From NCBI GenBank assembly GCA_023213315.1, contig JAKCPI010014315.1, positions 1-64,000 of the forward strand: DNA of 64,000 nt, in the 5' to 3' direction. Positions 32,254 through 43,362 of the stretch are shown here, piece by piece; the stretch's first letter is position 1; every line of letters begins with the position of its first letter. This stretch comes from Euborellia annulipes (lineage: Eukaryota; Arthropoda; Insecta; Dermaptera; Anisolabididae). A program made the translations under genes and the position numbers. The notes under the pieces were generated by a model. The model saw nothing but the letters and a program-made list of their open reading frames with translations. It was not told where the DNA came from and ran no database searches.

Positions 32254-32903
32254 AAAAATCTGGTGTGACTGGCGCACAGCACACAACTTTCTCTTACCCT
32301 TCGGTAATCGAAAGTTGTGTTCTGTGCTTGTCACACCAGATTTTTTGTGTCGACATGTATTTAGTTTCCGACAGTACGGTACATTCGATTTTCAAGATGT
32401 AAAATTTATAAGTATGGCAAAATGTTTATATTTTGTTACCATGGCAACCATTTCTCCTATCTTTTCTATGGAGTACAAGAGTAAAGTGGTCTTCAGAAGA
32501 TTTCAATCACAAAATGAGAATATACATTTTAAAGAGCAACTAAAAAATAATTGATTTTTGAATTAAAAAAAAATTCGTTGGAGCAAATTTTGAGAAAATC
32601 GAAAAAAACTGAAAAAGTGCATCAGTAAAGTACTAGTACTTTTTGGTCGATTTTGTTCAAAAGCTTCGTGTCACGTCCCATGGGGGTGCCTAACTTAAAT
32701 ATAAAATTTCAACCTTCTAGCTCTTTTCGTTATTGAGATATTTTGTTCACAGCCACAGACACACAGACACACACACAAGAGAGAGGAGACAGACAGACAG
32801 ACCATGTCGCGAAAACCACTTTTTTGGATTTAGGGGACCTCAAAACGTGAAGATCCATCAAAATCTCGACATCGAATTTTTGACATGAATCCAGGGAGAA
32901 AGT
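32254..32903 (-). mobile_element. HINE-A copy, left terminus shortened
   Basis: Antisense copy from AAAAATCTGGTGTGACTGG to GGGAGAAAGT. The TA-rich part of the short terminal palindrome is missing. The poly-CA run is expanded with GAGA. Confidence 0.88.
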
Positions 32904-32904
32904 A

Positions 32905-33788
32905 AAAAAGAATAGGCTTATAAATAATAAAATAAATAAATGTTTATCTATTTAAGTCGTTTTTATACTTAATCAATCATTATGAAAATCTCTTTGTCAC
33001 AGGCATGTATGTGTAGAAATTTGAACCTCAAGGACGATTCCCTAACTTTAACATTGTAAATGAATTAATTCATTCATAAACATGTTAAGGAGACGTGTGT
33101 CCAGAAATTATTTTATAATATTAATGATAAAATAAATGTATATTAAGAGGTCGTGCTAATTAAATTATAAAACGAAACATTTTTACAAGACCTTAATTGG
33201 CCAATGAAGAACATAACCGTCAGACAAGTTTGTAAAACGTCGAATCCTAGATTCTAAATCAATGCATTTATTTACTTTTAGAGTGAGGATAAAAATCTTA
33301 GGAATTTTGCTTTATAAATATGATTTTAAAAAATGTGATTTAGATTAGTATTAATGGGATTATATTTTAAAATATATCTTAAATGACTCATTTAAAGGAT
33401 TTTTTAATTGATAATAATGTCGGATTTTTGTAGAAGCATCTTTAAAAATACCATACATATTTATTCCTTACCGACTGTATCAAGGCCGTTAGTCATGGAG
33501 GTGGGTTGAGATAGAATCAAACAAAAATTTATAAAATTTCAAAAAATATTTATCGTTAAAAAATTATCTTTTGATTTAATTAAAGTGTAAATTGACAGAT
33601 TTAGGTAAGCGAATTAAATGCTTAAAGAAAATTCCAGGAGTCATTTATTGAAATAAATTCAAACCTCTCTAATCGATGTTTCGACTGTTTTTTTAGGAAA
33701 GTTTTTATTAAGTCAATATTTCCACTTGGCTTATAGAATTTTTATTTAATAAAAACAGCGTTTGGGGAAGTAGGGGGTATGCCCCATC
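32905..33788. other. Unassigned AT-rich sequence
   Basis: No gene or repeat recognised. The same holds for 33967-34690. Confidence 0.4.
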
Positions 33789-33796
33789 TATACAAA

Positions 33797-33958
33797 CATG
33801 GGCGTAACTAGGGAATTTGGGTGGGGGGGCCATGAGACCAGCCATTCTCCGGGGGTGGGGGGGGGGGCTGAAAGGTCCCATATTGACTCGATTTTTCTTG
33901 GGGCGGGGAGCCTACTGGGAGGCCCATCCCCTCGAGACACCCTCTAGTTATGCCCATG
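33797..33958. mobile_element. 162-bp hAT-type MITE
   Basis: The ends CATGGGCGTAACTAG and CTAGTTATGCCCATG are inverted with one mismatch, and an exact 8-bp duplication TATACAAA flanks them (33789-33796 and 33959-33966). The core is rich in G runs. Confidence 0.9.
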
Positions 33959-34689
33959 TATACAAACTGTAAAAAATTAAATTAATTATCTTCTGATTGC
34001 ACCCCATTAAAGATACCAATTTATCCAGAGATTTTTAATTCTATTTATTATCGTAACCTCATCTCCTGTATTTATAAAAATAATTTTTTATTTGTCCTGG
34101 ATTGTATTAATATCTAACATAAATTTAAAAAGAATAGAGATTTATCTGACTATACACATTATGTTATTGAATAAATTTATCTTTTATTTATTTTATGTTA
34201 TCGAAACTATTAGCTGGAAGGTATAATAAGTCTATTCAATAGAATTCAAAATGGTTTCAGGTCAAATGTTCAATTCCGTTAACTAAGATTAGTCGTGATT
34301 GTGTTAGTAAAATATTATTTTTTAAAGAATAATCTAAAAACATAAACGATCTATTTTTACTAATTAGTTCTATATATATTTAGAAAAATTTACGAAAAAT
34401 CAATTAACATATCAGTTCTTAAATGCACACCCTTAATAAGAACAGAAAAAAAATTTAGTTTAGGAAAAATGTGCAGATAAACAATGAGCTATGAAAGTAA
34501 AAGTCAAAAAAGAAAATGATTCAAAATGAGAGAAAATTTTTTTGGAAATTCATGTTAGACGGAAAAATTTTTTAAGCCGTTGACTGAAGAAAATTAGAAT
34601 ATGGAAATGTAAGCAAAAGTCTAATAACAGTTTAGATGAAGAAAAGTGAATTAGAAAAGAAAGATAGGAAAAATTTAGAAAAATTGGAA

Positions 34690-34830
34690 TTTATTATCAT
34701 TATCATTAACACTTGGGCCATAGAACAATGCTGGGGTTCAGGGATTCACTTCCCATCCCACCAAATGTTATTTCATTTCAAATGAATTAACTTTCAATCA
34801 CAGGAAATAAATAAGGGAGAGGTTTAAAAA
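34690..34830 (+). repeat. Degenerate SINE (type 3 tail)
   Basis: GGGCCATAGAACAATGCTGG and GGGATTCACTTCCCATCCCA are closely matched at 36640-36740 (GGGCCGTAGTACAGTGCTGG). They form a head like the 58521 copy (GGGTTCGCTTCCCTTCCCAA). Confidence 0.5.
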
Positions 34831-35160
34831 ATCTTAAATATTGCAATAACAAAAAAAAATCTATATATAATAATTGGGCTGTGTCCGTCTGTCCGTCTGT
34901 CACGCTCTGTTTGACCTACTTCCCGTTGGAATTTTGAAACGAAATTTTGCAGTCTTATAGAGGACGTTATGGAGAGTCCCGGAAAAATACTCGGGTCCCA
35001 AAATTCCTATAACTTTTTGAGTTATTAATTTTTAAAGTTACGATTTCTCCCATAGGAAATGTATAGAGAAATATTTAAGTATTCTTTGCAGTTGTGTATT
35101 CTTTGAATGTAAACAAATCTTCAAGCAGGCACTGAACTGGAATACGTAGTAATAATTTTC

Positions 35161-35370
35161 TTTTCGGACCCAGGCAGTCCGATGATTTTATTTAAGCCAT
35201 TTGGATACCAGATGGCTTAAATAGAAATGCCTGACCCCACAATAGATATATTCTCTACAACGGTTATCGTCAAAGTCTTAAATGGCCTCAGATGCCGAAA
35301 AGACTGTATGAATGTGTGTGTGAATGTGAGTGTGAATGAGAAAAAAGTGTGAATGTTTTTTACAAAAAAA
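35161..35370 (+). repeat. 5'-truncated type 1 SINE inside Helitron
   Basis: It starts at the B box (GGACCCAGGCAGTCCGATG) and runs to TTGCCGAAAAGACTG-like sequence and an A-rich tail. ATTTTCTTTTC precedes it and follows it, a likely target duplication. Confidence 0.8.
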
Positions 35371-35381
35371 TTTTCTTTTCG

Positions 35382-35658
35382 CCCTCGGGGCATGGTGTAG
35401 AGGTTAGCGTGCTAACCTCATATACCAAACGTCGCGGGTTCGGACCCCAGGCAGTCCGATGATTTTATATAAGGCATTTGGATACCAAATGACTTATATA
35501 AGAATGCCTGGACCCCAATATGTATAATTATAAATAACGGATATCGTTTAAAGTCTTAAATGGCCTAAGTTGCCGAAAAGACTGTGTGAATGCGTGTGTG
35601 AGTGTGAGTGTGAATGAGAAAAAAGTATAAATGTTTTTTTTTATGAAAAAAAAAAAAA
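35382..35658 (+). repeat. Full type 1 SINE inside Helitron
   Basis: Head CCCTCGGGGCATGGTGTAGA and GTCGCGGGTTCGGACCCCAG, the CATTTGGATACCAAATG hairpin, AGTTGCCGAAAAGACTGTG, and a poly-A tail. It follows the truncated SINE directly and shares its ATTTTCTTTT-type flanks, so two SINEs used nearly the same target. Confidence 0.88.
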
Positions 35659-36094
35659 AAATTTCTTTTTATAATTAAGAAAAGGCGAGGGTCCGCCGCA
35701 GGCGGGCCCGAGCCAGCTGGTGGGGGTCCAGGGGGGCGTAGCCCCCCCGTCTAGACGGCAGCCAGTTTCTCATAATTAAGAAAAGGCGAGGGTCCGCCGC
35801 AGGCGGGCCCGAAGCCAGCTGGTGGGGGTCCAGGGGGCGTAGCCCCCGCCTCTAGACTGCCAGCCCGTTTCTCATATTTAAGAAAGGCGAGGGTCCGCCG
35901 CAGGCGGGCCCGAGCCAGCGGCTGGGGAGTCCAGGGGGGCGTAGCCCCCCTGGCTAGACGCGAAACCCGCCGAAGGCGGGCGGCACGGCTAGTAAACATT
36001 CTAATTAGGCCTATTAGGGTTCAAAATGGCTTGCTAATCATTAATGTTATATTATTTTCAAAATCAAAAATATAATAGGAAATTAGAGCCAGCA

Positions 36095-36180
36095 AAGTAA
36101 AATTAAACAAAAGCAGCCTTCGACGTTTCGAGTGCAAAACGCGATCTTCCTCGGGATCTAAAGTCACATCATTTTCTTTA
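36095..36180 (-). repeat. Decayed hammerhead-bearing repeat
   Basis: On the minus strand CCCGAGGAAGATCGCG..CTCGAAACGTCGAAGGCTGC resembles the core and flank of the palindromic families. Stem pairing is poor. Confidence 0.4.
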
Positions 36181-36299
36181 TTCTATCAATTAAAAATTAC
36201 TTTTATATTGTACATATTATATTTATTTGTATATTGTTTTTATATTCTTTTTAGTAAAATTAATACGGTTAAATCAAAAGTATCTAAAAATGTTTTTTG

Positions 36300-36740
36300 T
36301 CTTTTCGGCATCTTAGGCCGTATAGACTTTAAACGATACACAATTATTTTAGAAACGATATTTTAGGGGGTCCAAGGCTTATATATTTATACCAAATGAT
36401 TTAAATAAATTCACTGTCTGGAATCCGAACCCGCGCCCCGTAGCTTCCAGACTATCATTATTGACATTTGTCAACAACTTTAACCATCTTGGCCAGGTGG
36501 GGGGGGATTAATAATTTTAATTTTAATTGATCAAATAAATAATTTTTGTAACTACATTGGGGCTAAATCTGCTTTTGTTTTATTTTCCTTGGTTGATTCC
36601 AATCTCCTTATAGTATAAATAAAAACAGTGAATTAAGGGCTGGCACTGGGCCGTAGTACAGTGCTGGGGTTTAGAGATTCGTTTCCCATCTCAAGCGACA
36701 ACATTTTGTTTCAATCAATCAATGAAAATAATTAAAGGCG
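36300..36740 (-). repeat. SINE copies in antisense and a partial sense copy
   Basis: 36300-36500 is an antisense SINE (TTTTCGGCATCTTAGGCCG tail and a head with GGAATCCGAACCCGCGCCCC) of the same type as 13895-15690. 36640-36740 is a sense fragment like 34690. Confidence 0.55.
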
Positions 36741-37117
36741 AGGACAACAGTCAATATACAAATTACAAAAATATAATTTTATAGCACTTTGAAATACAAA
36801 AATAATATGTAGTAAAAACATTATTAATAAGGTAAAATTTTATCAATGCACATAGATGGCGAGGGAATGATTAGTTGAGGAGATTAATCAATTAAGTTTT
36901 TAAGACTAACAACTCAAATTCAAAACGACCTCATGGCAAAAAATCATCTAATTTTACCAGTGGTTTCAAATGAGAACCGAATATATTGTACTACCGAGAA
37001 AGTTAATTCCAGATGTAACCACAGCTGAATACTCATCTTATGCATTAAGTAAATTTAAGTAGTAATGATAATTAATTAATGAAGAAAATGGCTGTGAAGA
37101 ATTCAATTCAAGAATAC

Positions 37118-37454
37118 AGAAATTAAGAGGAATGCAGCCAAATTGGAAGCCTCTATTATTAAATCAAACTCCTTTATTACAAAACGTTTCGGCCAAATTT
37201 ATTGTGTCATCTTCATTTGTATAAGTATTTTATTAAAAAATAGAGTTGTTAATTGGTCTATCCATAAGCCAGTCATAGGTATTGTATTTGACTGGTTGAT
37301 GGGCAGACGAATTAACAACTCTATTTTTTTAAAACTCTTATACAACTGATGATTGCACAATAAAATTGGCCGAAACGTCTTGTAACGTTTTGTAATAAAG
37401 GAGTAAAATTGAATAATAGAGGCTTCCTAACTGGCTGCATTCCTCTTAATTTCT
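37118..37454. repeat. Palindromic repeat with hammerhead core
   Basis: The arms share GAATGCAGCCA, AAGCCTCTATTATT, CAAAACGTTTCGGCC and AATAGAGTTGTTAATT with their complements. The right arm carries a hammerhead core on the plus strand (37342-37383): stem I ACAA/TTGT, CTGATGA, a bulged stem II, GAAAC and GTC. A relic of the same family is at about 15346-15525. Confidence 0.7.
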
Positions 37455-38016
37455 GTCATTGTCATTTTTGTGGAGTTTTTATTTCAAGCATCTCTCTAAA
37501 GGGGGGGGGGGGGGTGAGAAGAAATAGTAGAATGAAGTACTAATTATGAATCTAATTAGTAGTTTTTCCAAGAAAGAAGCAATCACATCTTTGACAAGTG
37601 TCTAATTATAATGTCTTCAATCAACTTATTTGTTTTAGAAGAGATAGATAATATTTTTCCCATTTCACTAGAAATTAATAATAGGATTTATTAAATATTT
37701 AATTTGCTCTTTTTTGAAATCCTATTTAAATATTAATATTTGATTTTCTTGCAAAATATTTCACACCTTATAAAAGCATTGTAATAAAAAAATAAGGACA
37801 TTGAATAAAGAGAGATAACAAAGAATTGATATGTACTGTATATGCTTGTTGAAATGTCAACCGCGGAGAGTTTATGATGGTGGGATGATCAAAGCGCAAC
37901 AATATCATATAATAATAGTTTATGTGCAATGATATATTGGTAATACAACACGTGCAGCTGGAAGTAATTTGTTTCAACTTCCTCTTGTTCAGGGAAGGGG
38001 GGTTTATATAAAAAAA
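37455..38016. other. Unassigned sequence
   Basis: Begins with a long G run (37500) and is otherwise AT-rich with no recognised feature. Confidence 0.35.
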
Positions 38017-38689
38017 AAAAATCGTGTGACTGGCGCACAGCACACAATTTTCTCTTACCTTCGGTAATCGAAAGTTGTGTTCTGTGCTTGTCACACCAGA
38101 TTTTTTGTGTCGACATGTATTTAGTTTCCGACAGTAGGGTACAATTCGATATTCAAGATGTAAAATTTATAAGTATGGGAAAATATTTATATTTTGTTAC
38201 CATGGCAACCATTTCTCCTATCTTTTCTATGGAGTACAAGAGTAAAGTGGTCTTCAGAAGATTTCAATCACAAAATGAGAATATACATTTGATAGAGCAT
38301 CTAAAAAATAATTGATTTTTGAATTTAAAAAAAAATCGTTGGAGCAAATTTTGAGAAAATCGAAAAAAACTGAAAAAGTGCATCAGTAAAGTGCTAGTAC
38401 TTTTTGGTCGATTTTGTTCAAAAGCTTCGTGTCACGTCCCATGGGGGTGCCTAACTTAAATATAAAATTTCAACTTCCTAGCTCTTTTCGTTCTTGAGAT
38501 ATTTTGTTCACAGACACACACACAGACACACACACACAGACAGACAGACCATGTCGCGAAAACCACTTTTTTGGATTCAGGGGACCTCAAAACGTTAAGA
38601 TCCATCAAAATCTCGACATCGAATTTTTGACATGAATCCAATACTTTCTCTCTATATATATTAACATATATACATAGGTAAGAGAAAGT
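38017..38689 (-). mobile_element. Complete HINE-A copy
   Basis: Antisense copy from an A-run and ATCGTGTGACTGG (one base lost in the stem) to GGTAAGAGAAAGT. It is nearly identical to the copies at 11847 and 32254, so those three are likely recent. Confidence 0.9.
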
Positions 38690-38863
38690 AAAAAATCCAA
38701 AAAGAGGTGAATATTTTGCCAGAAAGCAGATTCCTTAAATGAGACCCACCCATCGATTGGAAATTTTGAAAAAAAAATAACATTTCCTATCCTGTATTAT
38801 ATAATAAATACGTGCATAAAACAAAATAAACATTTTTGAAGACTAAACAAAAAATAATTTTTT

Positions 38864-39906
38864 ACTTTCTCTTACCCTATATATGAAATATATAGAGAGA
38901 GAAAGTATTGCGATCATGTCAAAAATTCGATGTCGAGATTTTGATGGATATACATGTTTTGAGGTCCCCTGAGTCCAAAAAAGTGGGTCCCGCAAATTGG
39001 TCTGTGTGTGTGTATGTGTGTATGTATGTGTGTCTGTGTGTCTGTATGTGTGGAACCATTTTTTTAGCATGAAGGAATTGAGCTACCGGATTGAAATTTT
39101 ATATTTAACTTAGGTACCTTTGAAGAATCTCAAAATAAGCTTTTGAACAAAATCGGCCAAAAAGTACTAGTACTTTACTGATGTACTTTTTCAGTTTTTT
39201 TCGATTTTCTCAAAATTCCCTCCAAGGATTTTTTTTAAAATTCATAAATGAACTATTTTTTAGATGCTCTTTAAAATGTATATTCTCATTTTGCCGTTGA
39301 AATCTTCTGAAGACCACTTTACTCTTGTTCTTCATAGGAAAGATAGAAATGGTTGCCATGGTAACGGAATTTAAATCTTTTTCTTTTTATTAGATTAAAA
39401 ATCAATTATTATTTAAATTCCCATTTTTTTTTTAAATTTATTTGTGTCTTTAATTGTTTCAAAGAAAACATATATGTCTCTCTCTCACTTGCAAACATTA
39501 TCGCCTGTCTCTACTCTTTTTAAATTCCCTTTCCACCTTATCTTCGCATAGGCCTAATGTTAATTTCCTATAGGGATTTGTATGTTAATTTCGATTCAAA
39601 AGGGGGTCCCCTTTAGAACTTTTTAGGCATTTAAAATTTTTTTTTCCAATTCTTATGAAATTTTGTATTTATTTACGATTCTATATTGTGTATAAAATGT
39701 CCAAATATGAGATTAAAATTTTGAAAAATAACCATAGTTTATTTGAAGCAGTCAACATTTAAAATGCAAGTTTGAAACTAAGATGCTATCGGAAACTAAA
39801 TATATCTCGACACAAAAAATCTGGTGTGACCAGCACAGTGCGCAACTTTCTCTTACCGAAGGGTAAGAGAAAGTTGTGTGCTGTGCGCCAGTCACACCAG
39901 ATTTTT
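38864..39906 (+). mobile_element. Long-form HINE-A (about 1.04 kb)
   Basis: The left half is standard. Between about 39380 and 39780 the usual segment is replaced by sequence containing CAAAAGGGGGTCCCCTTT and CATATTTGGAC-type words. The standard stem-loop then closes at CCAGATTTTT. The same alternative segment is in the antisense copy at 53195-54117, defining a long subfamily. Confidence 0.85.
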
Positions 39907-40985
39907 AAAAATATATATTGCAAATATTAAAAATGTACTTATATAAATAGACATAATGCTTTATTTATTTATTTTAAAATTTAGCCACGAGCCGACCTAC
40001 GTCTTTATTTTATTTGTATTAGAAAATTTAAAACTTGTGGTTGTCTTTAATTAAAAAGTTTATTTAATATATCGTATTCTATTAAAATACGCGTGTATCT
40101 TCTGCTTTATAGCTTCTGTTTCTTCTTAAGGGTCAACTTTTAGCATCGAGGTCAAGATTAAAATTTAATAGAAGCTTAATGTCGATGAAAATCATTAAAA
40201 GGTTTGCGAAGAAAGTAACTTTTTAGAATATAATTTGATTTGATAGCCATTTCAGCTTGAGATGTTTGTAGTGTCAATATTGATAACCTTAAATGCCAAA
40301 GGATGATTTGAATATACAGTCATTACATTCAACAGAAAATTTTCTATTTTTTTTTACCTAAGGTAAATGAAACTACGTCAAAATATTGTTTATTTTAATA
40401 TGTCGGAGAGTAGTTCAGTATTAAAAAATAAATAAATTCATTTGATTTATTTGATTTGAGGAGTTTGTGAATAAGATAAAATTTTATTTAGAGATATAGG
40501 AGAAATAAATTAAAATCTTTCCCTCTTGGCATAAATATTTTTCAGGATTTCGAATTTTTAAAGAGACGTAAAGCATTTTTTTAGTTCAATAAAGAAATAT
40601 TAAATACCAACATTCTATAGACCTAATAAATAATAGATCTAAATGTTGTTATGCTTCAAAAATGAAAGCTACATAAAATATAAAATTGAGTAGCTATTAC
40701 GCGTTTGAAATAAAACACCTGAGTAGGAGTGAAGTAATCTACTAGTTAGTTAGAAAGAAATATTCAAACCCCACATATGATAATTTATGAATTCATTCAT
40801 TCAAGCAATATTTAATGAGATACTCTGTCGTTAATTTTATAATATTAATATTAAAGTTGAATGGCATGTCGATCCAATAAGGTTTTTAAGAAATATGAAA
40901 AGTGTACGTAAGAGAGAAAAGAATAATTTTTCAAAAAACGTAACAAAATAAATTCCAGAGCAGTTTTGTTTTTTTCTTCCTTTTT
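39907..40985. other. Unassigned AT-rich sequence
   Basis: More than 1 kb without a recognised gene or repeat. Confidence 0.4.
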
Positions 40986-40989
40986 ATTT

Positions 40990-41168
40990 AATTATTTATT
41001 TTATTAAAGTATTTTTCGGCATCTATGGCCATTTAGACCGGTCCCTATTTATTTAAATTGAATGGTAACCAATTCAATTTAAATAAATTTTGTCATATGT
41101 CACCCGCGACAGTACATTTGGTACAAATGGTCAGCATGCTAACCACTGCACCAAGGCCCGGGGGCTCC
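40990..41168 (-). repeat. tRNA-derived SINE, type 3
   Basis: Antisense TTTTTCGGCATCTATGGCC tail, a hairpin around ATTGAATGGTAACCAATTCA, and a head with GTCAGCATGCTAACCACTGC and CCAAGGCCCGGGGGC. The head resembles a tRNA A-box region, but the B box is worn. 41170-41930 shows nothing recognisable. Confidence 0.65.
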
Positions 41169-41939
41169 TTATTATTAAGTTGGATAAAAACTTCAAATTA
41201 CAATAATGAGTGTTTTCTAAAACAATTAATATAAGTAAGTCAATTTTTATGATCGGAATCCTAATTTATAAAAAATATTTAAAAATAAATGAAATGCAAA
41301 AACCGAATAATCTGATGGGGGAATAGGGAGAACTCCAAAAAAAATAAAAGATTTTACAATTTGGAACAAGAAACAATTTGAAAAAATCAAAAAAATTCTA
41401 AATTCGAACAAAGAAAAAAATTTTTGATCTCAACCACCACCTTCATCCCCCTCCTCAAAAAATAAAAAACCGGGAATGTTCTTTTACCCTTTACTAATTT
41501 AATTATTTCCCATTACAAAAATTAAAATCTTTTAAAATTTCTGAAATTGCAAATCGGATAGGCCTAATAGATTTTTAAGTTAAGTTAATTTAAAATGGTA
41601 AATTTTAGGGTTTGGCCCTTTAAAATATATAAATTTGATTATAGTTTTGTTTTTGAAATAAAATAAATAAAAAATAATTTTGAATCTGATGATTATTTTT
41701 TTGGCCCCAAAATAAAGTGAGGACTGATAATGACATTTTTGACAACAGAGAAAGCAGCTTAAATATCATTTGCTTTTAGAAAAAATTAGCATATTAAATG
41801 CCAAATAATAAAATTAACTTTTTAATAATTACGCAAATTAGAGAGATAAAAATATTATATATGTTTTAGTGTAATTTATTATGTGAGAAGAAAAAAAAAG
41901 TAAAAAAATAAATAAAAGTGAGCTGGAAGCCTACCTATA

Positions 41940-42330
41940 AGGCTGAGATGAGACGCGACTGGAGATTATCGATGTGTGGTAGTAGTGATGAGAAAGATGA
42001 GTGTTGAGGAGAATAGTGTAGCTAGAGACTGGAGAGTAGAGCGAACGGCCGGTTGAACGGCGCCGCACCGAATGGTTACTTGTTGGTTATGTCGTCGGCC
42101 GGCGGCCGCCGCCTGTATCGTCCCCACCTGCGCCCCCGTGACGTCACGCCCGCGCTGGACCTTACTTGGTGAGGCTGAGCTGCCGGGGGTGGACAGGCTC
42201 CTTTGCTTTGACTGCCCTTCACCTTGAGAGGGGCTCCCCGGTGTTTGATAGACACCACATTGTGTGTCATCTTGCGTTCAAGTCTCCTCGCTCACCTCAC
42301 CCGCACCTCTGCAAATAAACAACAATAACA
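41940..42330 (-). promoter_or_regulatory. CpG island with CRE
   Basis: The most GC- and CpG-rich unique sequence of the window (CGGCCGGCGGCCGCCGCC near 42094). It contains a CRE, TGACGTCA, at 42139-42146. It surrounds a plausible minus-strand first exon (42166-42270), so it is best read as that gene's promoter and 5' end. Confidence 0.55.
42166..42270 (-). CDS. Candidate first coding exon, gene not recognised
   Basis: On the minus strand an ATG in good context (CAAGATGACA) opens 35 codons: MTHNVVSIKHRGAPLKVKGS, then QSKGACPPPAAQPHQ. They end in phase 0 at CAA followed by GTAAGG, a strong donor site. Codon third positions are GC-rich and the exon lies in a CpG island, both normal for a first exon. 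The predicted peptide has a basic, then Pro/Ala-rich, low-complexity character, and I cannot name its family. Downstream exons would lie at lower coordinates on this strand; none was found with confidence. It could be a chance frame in a GC-rich island. Confidence 0.42.
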
Positions 42331-42735
42331 ACTCATTTATATCTGCTTTGTGTATTTTATAGAATGACAAGCTTTTTGACAGGGAAATTTTGTATAATAT
42401 ATTAATCCATTCAAGATCAAATAATTTTAACTCTTTATCACACCTTTACTTTCTTTAGGATTCGCGGAGGGACTGGGAAATAAAGCAAACCGGCCTTTCA
42501 AACATTCCTTTAATGAGAACGGTGGGATAGGAATGGTATATAGAGGGACCAAGTAATTAGACATTCAAGTATGCAATGTGTGAGCTTTTTTGGGGTAAAG
42601 ATATTTATGATATTTTTCTATCTGAAGTCATTTACTTTAAAAAATTTTAATATGTAAATTATTTATAATACCGTATTTATAACAATAGATTTATAATCAA
42701 TTCCCTAACATCTCGACTATTAGAAATAAAAATAT

Positions 42736-43362
42736 AAAATCTGGTGTGACTGATCGCACAGCACAGACTTCGGTAATCAAAAGTTGTGCACTGTGCTTGT
42801 CACACCAGATTTTTTGTGTCGACATATATTTAGTTTCCGACAGTACGGCAAAATATTTATATTTTGTTACCATGGCAAATATTTCTTCTATCTTTTCTAT
42901 GGAGTACAAGAGTAAAGTGGCCTTCAGAAGATTTCAATGACAAAATTAGAATATACATTTTAAAGAGCATCTAAAAAATAATTGATTTATGAATTTTAAA
43001 AAAATCGTTGGAGCGAATTTTGAGAAAATCAAAAAAAAAACTGAAAAAGTGCATCAGTAAAGTATTAGTACTCTTTGGTCGATTTTGTTCAAAAGCTTCG
43101 TGTCAGGTCCCATGGAGGCGCCTAACTTAAATATAAAATTTCAGCTTCTTACCTCTTTTTGTTCTTGAGATATTTTGTTCACAGACACCCACATAGACAC
43201 AGGCATGTTGCGAAAACCACTTTTTTGGATTCAGGGGATTTCAAAACGTGTATATCCATCAAAATCTCGACATCGAATTTTTGACATGAATCCAATACTT
43301 TCTCTCTATATTAACATCTATACTCTCTTTCTATATTAATATATATAGAGGTAAGAGAAAGT
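42736..43362 (-). mobile_element. HINE-A copy
   Basis: Antisense copy from AAAATCTGGTGTGACTGATC to GGTAAGAGAAAGT. Part of the stem-loop is deleted (the TTTCTCTTACC word is missing near 42770). The short terminal palindrome is partly duplicated (43300-43345). Confidence 0.87.

Larger units (their letters stand above)
34860..35992 (+). mobile_element. Non-autonomous Helitron
   Basis: It begins TCTATATATAATAATTGGGC and ends with hairpin CCCGCC-GAA-GGCGGG, then a short spacer and CTAG. It lies between A (34859) and T (35993), as Helitrons do. Inside are two type 1 SINEs and a GC-rich unit of about 100 bp repeated three times in tandem near the 3' end (about 35671, 35771 and 35874). No Rep/Helicase coding sequence. 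A shorter relative lies at 45873-46264. Confidence 0.88.

Noticed and set aside
35751..35999. 82-codon minus-strand frame rich in Arg, Ala and Pro
   Set aside because: It is the triple GC-rich repeat of the Helitron 3' end read in antisense; the repeated peptide mirrors the repeated DNA.
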